Notes: generated from the letters alone by a model not told the origin. Counted from the first letter of the stretch, positions 44,313 through 55,397 are shown. The stretch is 64,000 bases of DNA from Skeletonema tropicum (GCA_037178625.1 CM074136.1:124001-188000); one strand, 5' to 3'. Made by a program: numbers and translations.

Positions 44313-45134
44313 ATTTCATTCACTGCATTTACATAAAACTCGCTCCTTGCTCATTTGACTCTTACTATCTCTCTCTCTCTAGAGAGCGAGCAATACTTAC
44401 TTCTCTTCATCATGAGCGACAGCAACGATAATGATGATATCGCAGAAACGGTCACGGAACAGCTTTATGACTTTTGTAAATCTAAGCGGCTTTCAGAGGA
44501 AGGCCTGCGTGAGATGTTTGAGCGACACGGAATCAGAGATAATAAATTCTTCTTTCGGGCATGCTTGAATAAACGAGTGACGGAGGGAATGATTTGATGC
44601 CTTCTAGAATATTTTCCTGATGCTCCCAGTTTTACTGATGAGGACGGGTGGTCACCTCTCCATTTTGCATGCCACAACAAAAGCAAAAGTATGACGAGGG
44701 GGATAATCCAGCTCCTCATCGATGCAGCTCCCGACTCCGTTGGCAGTGTGACAAATCGCGGTCAGATGCCTCTCCATTATTTATGTTATAACAAAAGAAC
44801 AAGGACATTCGAAATAGAAATCCAAATTTTGAAACTGTTGATCGAGAAGCACCCCGAAGCAGTGAGGCATGCCGATCATAAAGGCCGTCTCCCGATTCAC
44901 TTTGCGGCTGGGAATAGATCTCCTGAGTTTTGTCGAGTGCTTATTGAAGCATATCCTGGATCTGAGCGAATGACAGATTCTGATGATGAAATTTCTCTCC
45001 AGTTAGCATGTGGCAACGAAACATTTGGCACGGTCGATTTTTTGCACAAACTCTACCCCGATGCCGATGCCATCAATAATGCATCAACAAAGGGATATTA
45101 TCCGATTGACAACGCAATTAGACGTACCAGTGAC

Positions 45135-45756
45135 CACGGACAGGATGGGTGTCGCAACCCGGCTCCCGCCAAAATATGATAGGGCCGGGCATTTAAACGC
45201 TTTTTTGATGACACCCGTCGGCGCCGCCACGGCCCGCCCCTTGACACCCGTCTGCGTCTAGATAGAAAGTACTAATAAATCGAATAATTCGCAATCAATC
45301 GACAATCGACACCAATAAATCGCTAGTTACGTCCACTAATCGCTAGCTAGTATTTGTGCAAGACATGATGAGAGCACTTTAATAACGTGTTAAATGCAAC
45401 CAGAAAGGCTCGTGCACGCCAAGCCGAAAGATTGAACGAATCGATTGCTAGCTTTTGGACGATGGAATCGAACGAATGAAATCGAACGAATGGAATCGAA
45501 TGGAATCGAATCGAATCGAATCGAATGGAAACGAATGGAATCGAATGGAATCGAACGAATCGAATCGTTATATTATTGGTGTCAATCGTCGATCAATTGC
45601 GATTTCTTCGATTTATTAGTACTCTCTATCTAGACGCAGACGGGTGTCAAGGGGCGGGCCTGGCGGCACCTACGGGCTGCCGACGGGTGTCAACAATTCT
45701 GTCCGCCCCTATCATATTTTGGCGGGAGCCGGGTTGCGACACCCATCCTGTCCGTG
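45135..45756. mobile_element. foldback/MITE element inside the ankyrin gene
   Basis: 622 bp with long terminal inverted repeats of about 190 bp, starting CACGGACAGGATGGGTGTCG on one end and the complement at the other (45735-45756). Flanked by CAGTGAC on both sides (45128-45134, 45757-45763). Excision in silico with one CAGTGAC restores an open ankyrin frame. The core (45428-45565) is a GAATC/GAATG pentamer-type repeat. It codes for nothing. A 7-bp duplication and CA-starting ends do not settle the superfamily. Confidence 0.85.
45428..45565 (+). repeat. GAATC/GAATG simple repeat in the element core
   Basis: Run of ATCGAACGAATGGAATCGAA-type units based on the pentamers GAATC, GAACG and GAATG. 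Confidence 0.7.
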
Positions 45757-46584
45757 CAGTGACAGAAACAAATTAAATCTTGCTGTGGAAATTGTGCAAT
45801 ACCTGCTGGATTGTGATCCCAATGTGAAATTTCAGATGTGGAAAGAAAAACCTCTGCTTCATTTTGCTTGTCTCCTGACAGCTCATCCGGGGTTCAATGA
45901 TTCATGCATTGATACTGCACTTGATGTTGTCAAAGCAATTTTCGATGCACACCCCGAAGCCATTGAAGATGAAAGAATTGTGCGAGACACGCGAATTTAT
46001 CATCGTCAACAAGTACAAGCATTTATCAACAGCGAGATAACCTATGCCTAAGCTCGTCAAGCCAAAGATCGAAGTCTCATGACAACACCTGATGACAATG
46101 GACGTCTCCCACTGCACACAGCGCTTCAAAATAATGTCAGACTTGGCTCAATCAAGTTGTTGGTAAAAGGCAATCCCCACGCTGCACAGTCTCCTGATAA
46201 TAGCGGTTCATTACCCTTGCACATAGCATGTGAATATCATGACTCTGCTGGCGTTGTTAAGCACTTGGTGGAACTAAATACATCGACTCTCGAAGTCGTA
46301 GAAGGGAAGGGAACACAGCCCTCCACTGTGCTTGCCGTGGTGCTAGGTATGAAATCATGGCTCTTCTCTTGGATGAATTCGGTGCCGTATCCGTATCGAA
46401 ACGGAATGCTGACAAAAAACTTCCTACTGATCTTCTATGGCTATGGGAAAGCAATGGCAATGATTATCGGGAAAGTGTAGAATACACGGAGAGCGTGTAT
46501 CGTCTTTTGAGAACTTACCCTGAGATGATGATGGGCGTTGATGTGAAAGTGCAATCTGCATCAGCTTCCTGTCCGAGTCTGACT

Positions 46585-49582
46585 CGGCCGCTTTGATTTA
46601 TTCCCTGAATTATGCATATCCCTCCCTGATTTTTGGAGCCAAACACACAAATGTGTGGAACTATATCGTTCTGGTTCTGTGGAACCGAACATTTTATACA
46701 GCACTGATAGTCCAATGAGAAATACTTTTATATAATTTTGATCTTTACTTGATCCCAATAGAGGTATCCAACCTGCTGGTCCGGGTTATAGCCTAGGAGC
46801 CTTCCTTCGACCCCTGGCTAATGCTTCATTTGATTGCCTCTTCTTGCTTTTCTTCGCTTGCTGTGCAGCTTGTTGCACATTCTTCCTTGCTCCAGAGAAT
46901 GGAGGCTCTACACCTTCATCATGACATCCTCTGCAGATTGGAAGTGGTGTCTTTCCTCCAACGTCACGATTTGCAATTATCTCTTCAGGGGATACAATGT
47001 CGGCATCCACATAGCACATTGCACAGACGTCCTTCGTAACGATTCTACCTCCCTTCGTTTTCGTTCCAGTGTTTGGATTGTAATACTCTGCTTCGATCGC
47101 ATCACCACATCGTACGGATCGTCTATGTAGAAGTGTGCATTGTGTCGTCTGATTTTATCACCACAGATGAAGCCGGTGCGTTCGATGCATTGTTCCAGGC
47201 TTTGTAGATCTTCTGGCAGATGGAGCTCCTTCGACTACCTCCCACAGCTTTAGCTTTAGCCGAGAAGACGCAACGGCGTGCGGCACATCGAAACCATGAT
47301 GACTTACTGACCGCAATCAATACGATTGCCGCTGATGAAGTTAATTCGAAAGGATTTGTCGTCAATAATCCTTCGGCGAAAGTAAAAAGTAAAATAGATA
47401 TTGTCTATGGGATAGGTTACAACATCTTGCATGGAGTTTGGGACGTTTGATCTATTGGCCTGCGCGCTCCTCCCGCTCTTTTTTTTGTGAAAAACCACAT
47501 CTCACGAAGACCTCTGCCTCGACATCAATGGAGCAGAGAGTCCATATCACAATTATTTGTGGATATAATTCATCGGTAATACTCTTTCTAGACCATATTT
47601 TGATGCAGAATCCAATGGTGTTTTCGGAAGTTTGCCAAATCTCTTAGTAACAAACGTATTTGCGACCACATCGTAGGCATCGATTTTTGGTCTATTTGGG
47701 TGGAAGCTGCAAATATTGTCGTAGGGGGAATACAATAATCGATTCATAAGGCCCCCCGCGGCACTCCCTGCTTTATATTGATATAGATGACCGATATGGG
47801 TGGTCATAACGCCATGGTATTTGCCTCGGCATTGCTAATAGGCCATGTCTCTTGAGGGTGTCATATTTTTATGATAGTGACCAGATTCATGTGTGGGCAT
47901 GAAACCTCAATTGATGGTATTAACCTATGCAAGTACACATAATATTGCATTCTCCTAACTTAACAATCAATATGGTCCAGTGTCTATGTGATAACGCAAG
48001 GTTAAAGCCACCTTGCTCTTTATTATCTGCTGCGGCCTGTAACATATATATTATTATCAACATGTAACATAGAAGACAAGGTAAGTGCTTGGTGAGGGTT
48101 GCGTCTACAATGATAATACAACCATTAAAATTAGGTTTATTACATGAATGTTGTTCTACATTGTTATTATTATGTTGATTTTTGAATAGGTCGACAGGAA
48201 GACACGTGTTACACCCCAGATGCGTCAATAGACTATCTTTTCTTCTAGCTGACAAACCTCCTTCGATAATGTCGCCACACCCTCCATCCAGTGCAGTATT
48301 CTCAACAAATGATTGAAAACTTTGGTTCCAAATTGATACCTTCTACCAGCGGTTGCGTGTATTGTTTGTTTGAGACCCTATTCATCTTATTTCAACAGCA
48401 GATTCGTTCCGTAGTGGATGCACAGAATGCCGCCTCTCTGACTCGATGATAGCAATGGAAATTACCGACTCCTTGCGAAGAGATGGCGCAGTTGTCAACA
48501 CTCACGTTGCCACTGCTGCTGAATTGTAAGTCACCCGACACCTCAGATTGATTGTAAGCACCAAAGCCGTAGTATTGGAGTGATAATGAAAGGAGTACCA
48601 GCAAAAGACAGCATCAATGACAGCCCATTAAAGTATAATCCTCCTCACAAGCTTATCAAAATATTGTTGCGTGTTCCCGCAGTCCTGATCATTATCCCCT
48701 CCGCCGCTCAAAGTATAATGCCCTCCCTCAAAGTGTTGTGTAAGTAATAATTACTGACACAAGCTACCACAACATGGCCATAACGTCACCTGAGCCGCAC
48801 CATATGGAGACAAGACGCAACCAGGTCCATCACACCCACTATATTGTCGTGTTGTAAATATAATCTCGCTCTATTTGTTGTATCATCCCCACACCTCTCC
48901 TCTTGTACGTTGTGCTGTATTTTTGCGATAAGCCACGCTGTATCGTTGGACAATCAAGGGGTCTCATATCGGCGGTTTCTCACGGATTAAAACGAAACCA
49001 ACTCGTCAATTATTGTTAAATCATCACTTCTATCGAATAGGGTAGTAATGGAAGAGTGAATATGGCCAAAAGGTCCTCTGTTCATGAGGGGGGCGGTACA
49101 GTTGTTGCATTTGTTGCAAAATAACGGTCACTTTGGGTAGGCGACACCCAAAATAAAGGCTCTGGGCGCTCTGGCAGAAATTCCTTCACGTCATGAGGTC
49201 ATATCGGTCCACTGAGGACATCGCCGCCGGCATTTAGTGATGCCGACCGACGTTCCGCTCCATACCATAGCCGCCGCCTTCGCCATGGTTCTGGTGTGCA
49301 AAGTGATCAAATTTTGAAAAGTGTGTGAAACGGCTGAAAAATGATGGAGGGGGCGCCCCGTTCCCCGCTGGAGTGACCCCTGGAAAAGGCGAGCAGGCCA
49401 AGAAACCGAAAGGTCCCAAACTCGGCGCCTTTTTAGAACTTATTCCTACGTGATGACGTCACAAAAGACAAAAATGTCGGTTCTACAAAAGTGTCAAAAA
49501 GGGCGTTCCTCCCTCCCCCATTTTTTGAAAATGGTCATTTGGTCATGCATACATAATTCAGGGAATTCAATCAAAGCGGCCC
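46585..49582 (-). mobile_element. 3.0-kb terminal-inverted-repeat element in the ankyrin 3' end
   Basis: The ends are inverted repeats of about 30 bp (CGGCCGCTTTGATTTATTCC on the left; on the right the complement reads GGGCCGCTTTGATTGAATTC), both continuing CCTGAATTATG. TCTGACT flanks both sides (46578-46584, 49583-49589), and joining across it restores the ankyrin codons SLTGKKRK. Coding remnants on the minus strand are the only contents recognised; 47810-49580 has no convincing gene. Likely a decayed or non-autonomous DNA transposon, family unknown. Confidence 0.8.
46786..47270 (-). pseudogene. transposon-borne protein remnant with CxxC motifs
   Basis: Two frames join near 47100: LPEDLQSLEQCIERTGFICG, then AIEAEYYNPNTGTKTKGGRI leading into VCAMCYVDADIVSPEEIIAN, PLPICRGCHDEG and a lysine-rich end. 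The paired CxxC motifs (CAMC, CRGC) suggest a C-terminal zinc-binding region of a transposase-like protein. A separate minus-strand piece at 47553-47807 (RPKIDAYDVVANTFVTKRFG) may belong to the same gene. No catalytic domain was identified. Confidence 0.5.
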
Positions 49583-49680
49583 TCTGACTGGAAAGAAGAG
49601 AAAGAAGTTGGGCGATTAGTAGCCCTTGCTTTCCCATCCCCTTACTGCAGTGCAACAAGCAAGTAAATATATAATGATCT

Positions 49681-49749
49681 CAGGTGCAATCCACTCTGTC
49701 TGCTTGTCCAAGTGTGAATCACAAGAAGAGGAAATTTCGTCATGACTAG
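49681..49749 (+). pseudogene. extra ankyrin 3' tail downstream of copy 11
   Basis: Encodes QVQSTLSACPSVNHKKRKFR, then HD and TAG. It resembles the end of the fragment at 40233 (VQVQSTLTLAACPSDNHKKR) and lies 60 nt past the stop of copy 11. Confidence 0.6.
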
Positions 49750-49829
49750 CATGGCAGACACATTCAGGCTCCAGTGCCCTCGTGACTCGTGAATGAAAGA
49801 AGCGAACTAATACCAATTATATCCCACCA

Positions 49830-49950
49830 AAGTAGTCTTGAATAGATACGGGAGGCCAAGGAGTTCCAAGCCCTCTTGAGTACCCTTGGCTTGGTAGTGT
49901 ATTTTGCCCTCTTTTCTGGTAGGTAGGTGTTGGAGCTGATATGTGTTGTT
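49830..49950 (-). pseudogene. MYND-type 5' fragment
   Basis: Reverse complement of 37858-38010 with differences; encodes LQQHISAPTPTYQKRGQ, then GLGTPWPPVSI. It abuts the next ankyrin fragment at about 49951. Confidence 0.55.
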
Positions 49951-50223
49951 GCAAACTATGATGCCATCGCACTCCTTCTAGAACAGTGTGATGCAGTATC
50001 AGTATCCACATCGAAACAAAACGCCCATAAGCTTCCTACTATTGATCTTCTACGGAAAAGCGATGCCGATAGGGAGAGTGTTGACTACACAGAGAGTGTC
50101 TATCGTCTTTTGAGGGCATACCCTGAGATGATGATGGGCATTGATGTGAAGGTGCAATCTATTTCGACATTGGCTGCTTGTCTTGGGATTGAAAAGACGA
50201 GGAAATTTGTTCATGACTCATGA
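49951..50223 (+). pseudogene. ankyrin-gene 3' fragment
   Basis: Starts abruptly inside the last repeat (ANYDAIALLLEQCDAVSVST), continues through TESVYRLLRAYPEMMMGIDV and ends AACLGIEKTRKFVHDS. Closest to copy 7. Its 3' flank to about 50345 is also copy 7's flank, so a block moved in inverse orientation. Confidence 0.72.
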
Positions 50224-50582
50224 CTCTTGCTAGCAGACTCAGTCCACACTTGTCACTGCACGTTGTGGTAGTAAATCAAACGACTAATCATCAATCATAA
50301 GTGAAAGTGTACGTGTTACTACAACTATCAGTATCAGCCACAGAAGAAATAGCTTCCCTTCATCAAAAAATCTTTATGAGGTCAACGCTACGGGATGGAA
50401 CTTTTATTAGAATCCAAAAAAATTAGCTTGAAGTTCCACCGCCGGGCCGCACAAGAGAGACAGGAGAAGCTAGAAGAGCGGCTAGCTAGCTCTCGACTCG
50501 CCCAGGCCCCGCCCGGTAGTCGGTGGACTATTACGGAAGACTAGAGTCTTCATGCTGGATCTAAATAATGAGAGGAGCTAAG

Positions 50583-50690
50583 TCGTTCGTTCTGTCGTTC
50601 GTTCTGTCGTTCGTTCTGTCGTTCGTTCTGTCGTTCGTTCTGTCGTTCTGTCGGTCGTTCGGTCGGTAGTTCTGTCGTTCTGTCGTTCTG
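50583..50690 (+). repeat. GTTCGTTCTGTC simple repeat
   Basis: Five or so tandem 12-mers of GTTCGTTCTGTC followed by shorter variants (GTTCTGTC, GTTCGGTC). Confidence 0.8.
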
Positions 50691-50793
50691 TCCGGGCCCT
50701 TTGGCGTGTCCTTTGGCCTTCACGGGCATTTTCGATCGACTCTTTCTTTGGACGTGTGATGTGGAGTGTCAAGAAATAGGGTTCTAATTTTTA

Positions 50794-50917
50794 ATTGGCT
50801 TAGATTTGATTGTTCAGGGGGGGACACCCCCCCTTGCCCCCCCCGTTTTTAGAATTTTCGATTGACTCTTTCTTTGATTGGCTTAGATTTGATTGTTCAG
50901 GGGGGGACACCCCCCTG
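50794..50917 (+). repeat. duplicated G-run/C-run hairpin unit
   Basis: Two direct copies (50794-50833, 50877-50915) of ATTGGCTTAGATTTGATTG, then TTCAG, seven G, ACA and six or seven C. Each copy can form a G/C hairpin. The sequence TATGTATATAAGTAG follows at 50920 and could be a TATA element, but no gene follows closely. Confidence 0.65.
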
Positions 50918-51221
50918 CTATGTATATAAGTAGACACAATCAATATCGTAGTAGATAGCCGGTGCCTCCTCTCTTATTTAGAAAACCCGCGCAGCGGCTA
51001 GACGAGCGTCAGCGAGGCTAGTGGAAAATGGAAAGTCGATCGAGAAACAAGAAAGAATCTCGCATACAGAGAGTGTCAGAGAGTGGTAAACGATAAGACT
51101 CTAGCACACCTTGCCAAGACTTCTTTCTTGCGTTGATTGAGTTCTGTGATGTCGCTGGGAGAAGGCAGTTTTCTGGGCGGATGTTTCGGGATGATGTTTG
51201 GTCCAGTAGTCAGCATAATTC

Positions 51222-52025
51222 ATTCGAACTGGACGCCCATAGATGCGGAATTGTTTGAGAGTTTTCGTAGCCAGTGGAAACGCATGTCCATTGCCTTAGC
51301 GCGGTTTGATTGCACTTTGCTGTTGATGACACCCTCAGCTGTAGAATGTCGGTCTGGATGGGTGTGGCCAGCCGGGGATGTCCTAGTTGTTGAAGGATGA
51401 GGCAAATGTATATAGCTTTTCTTGCATTGATAGAGGGCAGCTAGTTCTGCTTCGGCGGCGGAAGTCATGACGTTTTTGATGATTTGCGCGATGTTCAGGA
51501 TGGCACCATTGTTGGGTGGAAAGGGATCCTTGTTTGAGAGGAAAAAATGTCCTCAGCCCTGCTTCTTGATTTGGGTTCGCACAAATAACTAGCATCGCTG
51601 TGTGTGCTTAACTAATATCATTTCGCTAGCGTAAGTTAGGACGGCTTCTTCTTGGGAGCTAACATAATCTAGAAATTGGGTTGCTTTGGCCGATGTGTCG
51701 GTACATAAGTGAGGAGTGGGCCATCGACGGCTCGACCTAGGTAGAGAGAAATTTTCTAGTTATCATGCGGATGCGACTTGCTGCTGCTTTGTCAAGGAGA
51801 GACATATCGTCGTCTGGTGTGGTGTATTGGGTTTTGGCACTGTAATTTGGAGGGATATGACGATGTGGCTGGTCCTGCCTGTGCTCTGGTGGTGAGTGTG
51901 ATGACCTAACTCTGTATTGCTGTTGTGACGTAGCCAGTCATAGATAAATGTACTTTGTGTCGATCGTAATCCCAATCAAGCATTATCGATGTATCGTTTT
52001 CCGTCCCATTCTTTGGAGCATTTTC
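51222..52025 (-). pseudogene. copia reverse transcriptase/RNase H relic
   Basis: On the minus strand, in several frames: WDGKRYI, LDWDYDRHKVHLSMTGYV, then a thumb-region piece (SLLDKAAASRIRMITRKF), LDYVSSQEEAVLTYASEM, SDASYLCEPKSRSRA, PPNNGAILNIAQIIKNVM and the RNase H motif SAAEAELAALY followed by STAEGVINSKVQSNRAKAMD. Order and motifs match the C-terminal half of a copia pol. Multiple frameshifts and stops; no LTRs seen. It is a different lineage from the 1465-9670 element, whose RNase H lacks the SAAEAE form. Confidence 0.75.
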
Positions 52026-52282
52026 ATTTGTAATGTTTTTGGATCACGCCAATAGGTGTATCGGGATAGTGGGCGCTTTTCATACCCTCTTGTGGGCGGT
52101 GCCCACGTGGGGCAACAACTGCACAAAATCAGGTGAAAATGAGCTAAAATGCGGGCAAAATCCCCGAATATCGACACAAAATCACCCAAAATCTCCCTTC
52201 AAGCCTCCTGTCAAACCAGCCCCTCTTGTTGGCACGCCCACGCGCCCGCTATATATCCCGATACGCCTACACGCCAAGCAGA

Positions 52283-52400
52283 TGCTCAGTGTGTGGGTCA
52301 CGTTCTTCACGTGATGAGGGGTCGCGTGATGGTTTGTCACGTTTCACGTGATCCGTGAAAAATATTTCTCGTGACCCGTGAGTGACCCAACTTACTCCTT
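52283..52400 (+). repeat. CACGTGA-rich repeat related to 12140-12250
   Basis: GTGGGTCACG, TTCACGTGATGAGGGGTCGC, TTCACGTGATCCGTG and CGTGACCCGTGAGTGACCCA parallel the right end of the 11432-12250 element in the same orientation. No matching left end was found nearby. Confidence 0.6.
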
Positions 52401-52688
52401 TTGTTAGCAGCCGATTCGTCGAGTGCTTGCTATGAGTTTTAAATCGTGTGATTACTTATGGCCTATTTGGAGCCTATTTGGATGGCCTATTTCAGCTAAG
52501 AGTAAAACTTGTTGCACCGCCACGAGTGACACGCTGCTTACTTTTATAACTTTTAGGTACTTCTAGTTGGCGGGCGCACCGTGCGGATGCATGGCGTATC
52601 TATCTGTGCGTGGCGTGGCATCAAGTACAGTATCAAGTGTCGCTTCCGACTGTGAAACAGGGCAGGTAGGTGTCCCTATTGTACCATT

Positions 52689-53188
52689 NNNNNNNNNNNN
52701 NNNNNNNNNNNNNNNNNNNNNNNNNNNNNNNNNNNNNNNNNNNNNNNNNNNNNNNNNNNNNNNNNNNNNNNNNNNNNNNNNNNNNNNNNNNNNNNNNNNN
52801 NNNNNNNNNNNNNNNNNNNNNNNNNNNNNNNNNNNNNNNNNNNNNNNNNNNNNNNNNNNNNNNNNNNNNNNNNNNNNNNNNNNNNNNNNNNNNNNNNNNN
52901 NNNNNNNNNNNNNNNNNNNNNNNNNNNNNNNNNNNNNNNNNNNNNNNNNNNNNNNNNNNNNNNNNNNNNNNNNNNNNNNNNNNNNNNNNNNNNNNNNNNN
53001 NNNNNNNNNNNNNNNNNNNNNNNNNNNNNNNNNNNNNNNNNNNNNNNNNNNNNNNNNNNNNNNNNNNNNNNNNNNNNNNNNNNNNNNNNNNNNNNNNNNN
53101 NNNNNNNNNNNNNNNNNNNNNNNNNNNNNNNNNNNNNNNNNNNNNNNNNNNNNNNNNNNNNNNNNNNNNNNNNNNNNNNNNNNNNNNN
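52689..53188. other. assembly gap of 500 N
   Basis: Exactly 500 undetermined bases, typical of a scaffold gap of nominal size. The gene at 53189 is cut by it. Confidence 0.98.
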
Positions 53189-55068
53189 ATCTGGGATCGT
53201 GATGAGGACAACCCTCCACCGGAAGTACGTCAAATCATGGACGCCGACAAGTTGGGAAATATTTTACAATTGAACAAATTATCATTACAAAAATTCGCTG
53301 GAATAGACGATGACCTCTGGATATGGGTATTAGAACAATGTAAGTTGGTGAAAGTAAATGCAGCTGATAAAGTCATCTGTGCAGGCGCTGATAAATGGAA
53401 AGCATTTTTTGAGGAACACACGATTGATGCAGAGGTCGTCTCCGCCGCACCATTGAAATCAAGTACGCGGTGGTACATTCGTCTAGGACGAAAAACAGAT
53501 AAGTGGGAAAAATGTTACCCCAGTGTATTAAAACAGGCGAATGACGGAAAGCTGTATCCGCCTCGTTGCCCAGGGATGGAAGTGATCGGTCGGAGAGTAA
53601 ATGCAGAATTGCGTGTTTGGTATGAGGAACAAAACTACCCCGAGGAAGATGACTGGGTCTGTGACGACACCTGCGAAAAAGACAACAATGATAATGTCGG
53701 CGACAATTTCAACAGCAACAAATGCGCTGACAGCGAAGCTGCCAATCCACATGCAACAGAACGGCCTTCGGTGGGCAACACAAAGTTTCCACTTCTAGAA
53801 AAATATGGGTTGGCAGATCTTGATTTGTCGGACAACGCAAGCAACGATTATTTCAAGCGTATCTTGGGGGAAATGGTGGCAAAGCAACAGCAACACACGG
53901 AAGAAAAGAATGTAATTGATTATTTCCAACTGCAACAGAATACTACTACAACCGCAGTTACCATTCGTTCGCACAAGTCGGAGGAGGCATTCATGAGTTT
54001 CCACCGAAAGAATCCGTACCTCAAGGATGTGGTACGTTGTCTTCACAAGGAGGATGCAAAAGTAGGCGCAACGAGATTGGCAGACTTCCTTGCAAAACAC
54101 CACGAGAATGAGTTCATTGATGCTGCAAATGCGGCAGGTGTCGCAGTATGTGGTGTGTTAGATGAGACAGAGAGTGCTGCTCTCTACACTGAGGCTAATT
54201 TGATCGATGAACAATGGAACACTATAATGAGGCATCTGAGACATAAATTTGGTGCAAAGATTGCATGCTCGTTACTTGAAGCAAAACGCAAATGTCACGA
54301 AGGATTTACGATGCCGCGAGTAAAAGTTATCTACCACAGAGCTGGAGACAAAGATGAAGAAAAGATTGTTGCTGAATATCAAGACATCAGAGCCGAGTTC
54401 AAGAAGACAGTCGCGATGCTCTTACGATATTATAAGGTGAAAAAGCGCAAACACGTTCGAAGAATTAGACTTGTTATTGGCGGCGACCACGGCCAAGGAG
54501 CATTCCGTTTGGGCTTCCGAATACTCATTGATACAGAGGGTCGGGACGCTCCCATTTACACGTCACAAAATATAGCTACAGTTCGCTGTAAGAAGGAAGT
54601 AGGAGAAATACTTGAATCTACAATTATTGATTGGTTGGCTGAAGATCTTAAACATATTCATGAGAACCCGCTGCATTTGCTGAATTGCGATGGTAGAGTT
54701 GTGCCTTGCTTTGAATGTGACATGAATAATCCAGAAGATATTCTTCTTGAGCCGATCCGAAGCACCGCGCACTAAGGGCACAAGTTGACGACAATGATGA
54801 TACACCAAAGCTTCATTATGCAGCAGATCATGGACTTGAAACTCTTGAGACACACCCTGACTTGTTTCTGATGATTGAGGAATGGGTAGAACAGTTCCAT
54901 CAAACGGAAAGGAAGAGAGTGGAGGAGAGATGCAGGTTTGTCAAAGACGCAGATAAACATGCAGAAGCCGTTGGGAAGAAGAGAGCGAGTCAGAACAATG
55001 AAGATATCATGGCAAAAACTAGAGATACGAAGAGGCCACGAGGAAAGTACAAACAAAATAACGAATAA
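53189..55068 (+). CDS. large uncharacterised protein with GGDHGQG motif, 5' lost in gap
   Basis: At least 528 codons after the gap (IWDRDEDNPPPEVRQIMDAD) to TAA at 54773. The protein then continues in the next frame (AQVDDNDDTPKLHYAADHGL) to 55068, so a one-base frameshift lies near 54765. Features: a possible N-terminal domain (residues 10-120), an Asn/Asp-rich acidic linker, and a conserved-looking core RRIRLVIGGDHGQGAFRLGF followed by KKEVGEILESTIIDWLAE. The tail is basic (KRPRGKYKQ). I do not recognise the family. The GGDHGQG motif and the neighbouring transposase relic suggest a mobile-element protein, but this is inference. No start is visible because of the gap. Confidence 0.55.
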
Positions 55069-55200
55069 TTGGTTGACATCGAGATTATACGAAGCGCTGA
55101 AAATTTAGGCATTAATAGAGCATGGCATCCGGCACCTGTTTTGGGTATCAATTTCGATCGATGTCATGGATTGGATGTTGTATGGGACGTCGTATTGAGC
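55069..55200 (+). other. short protein-like stretch after the GGDHGQG gene
   Basis: In the frame that ends at TAA 55066, codons continue without interruption as LVDIEIIRSAENLGINRAWH and FDRCHGLDVVWDVVLS to TAG. This may be an extension of the preceding gene past a nonsense change. Confidence 0.3.
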
Positions 55201-55397
55201 TAGCGGGTGGCATGTTCATGGTGGAATCGGATCGGTTAGCTGTGAGAAAAAGGGGGCACTTAGGGGGGATAAAACCTAAACACGTAATATCTAGTAAGAT
55301 TATCTATGTGACCCCCGAAAAGGGGGATGGTAGGAAATTTTTTTTTAACTAGTGGCGAAATTGGTGTGGCAGACACGGCGTGGTGAAAGACCTACCA

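Larger units (their letters stand above)
44412..49619 (+). pseudogene. ankyrin-repeat gene copy 11, split by two transposon insertions
   Basis: ATG 44412 (MSDSNDNDDIAETVTEQLYD). Damage, in order: TGA at 44595 where paralogues have CGA (EGMI-stop-CLLEYF); a 622-bp element at 45135-45756 whose removal with one 7-bp repeat restores RTSDRNKLNLAVEIVQ; six extra bases giving TAA at 46049 inside SEITYA/ARQAKD; one extra base near 46312 (GGGAAGGGAAC); and a 3.0-kb element at 46585-49582 placed in the last codons. Beyond it the tail continues as TGKKRKKLGD and TAG at 49617. It is the only full-length ankyrin copy on the plus strand and clearly inactive. Repeats otherwise follow copies 6 and 7 (RLPLHTALQNNVRLGSIKLL and so on). 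Confidence 0.85.

Noticed and set aside
45135..45756. Intron in ankyrin copy 11
   Set aside because: No GT-AG ends; inverted repeats and a 7-bp duplication identify it as an inserted element.
46585..49582. PiggyBac element
   Set aside because: CxxC motifs at a C-terminus recall piggyBac, but the target duplication is TCTGACT, not TTAA, and no catalytic domain was seen.
52567..53233. Open frames through the N run
   Set aside because: Undetermined bases create artificial open frames; only sequence after 53189 was used.
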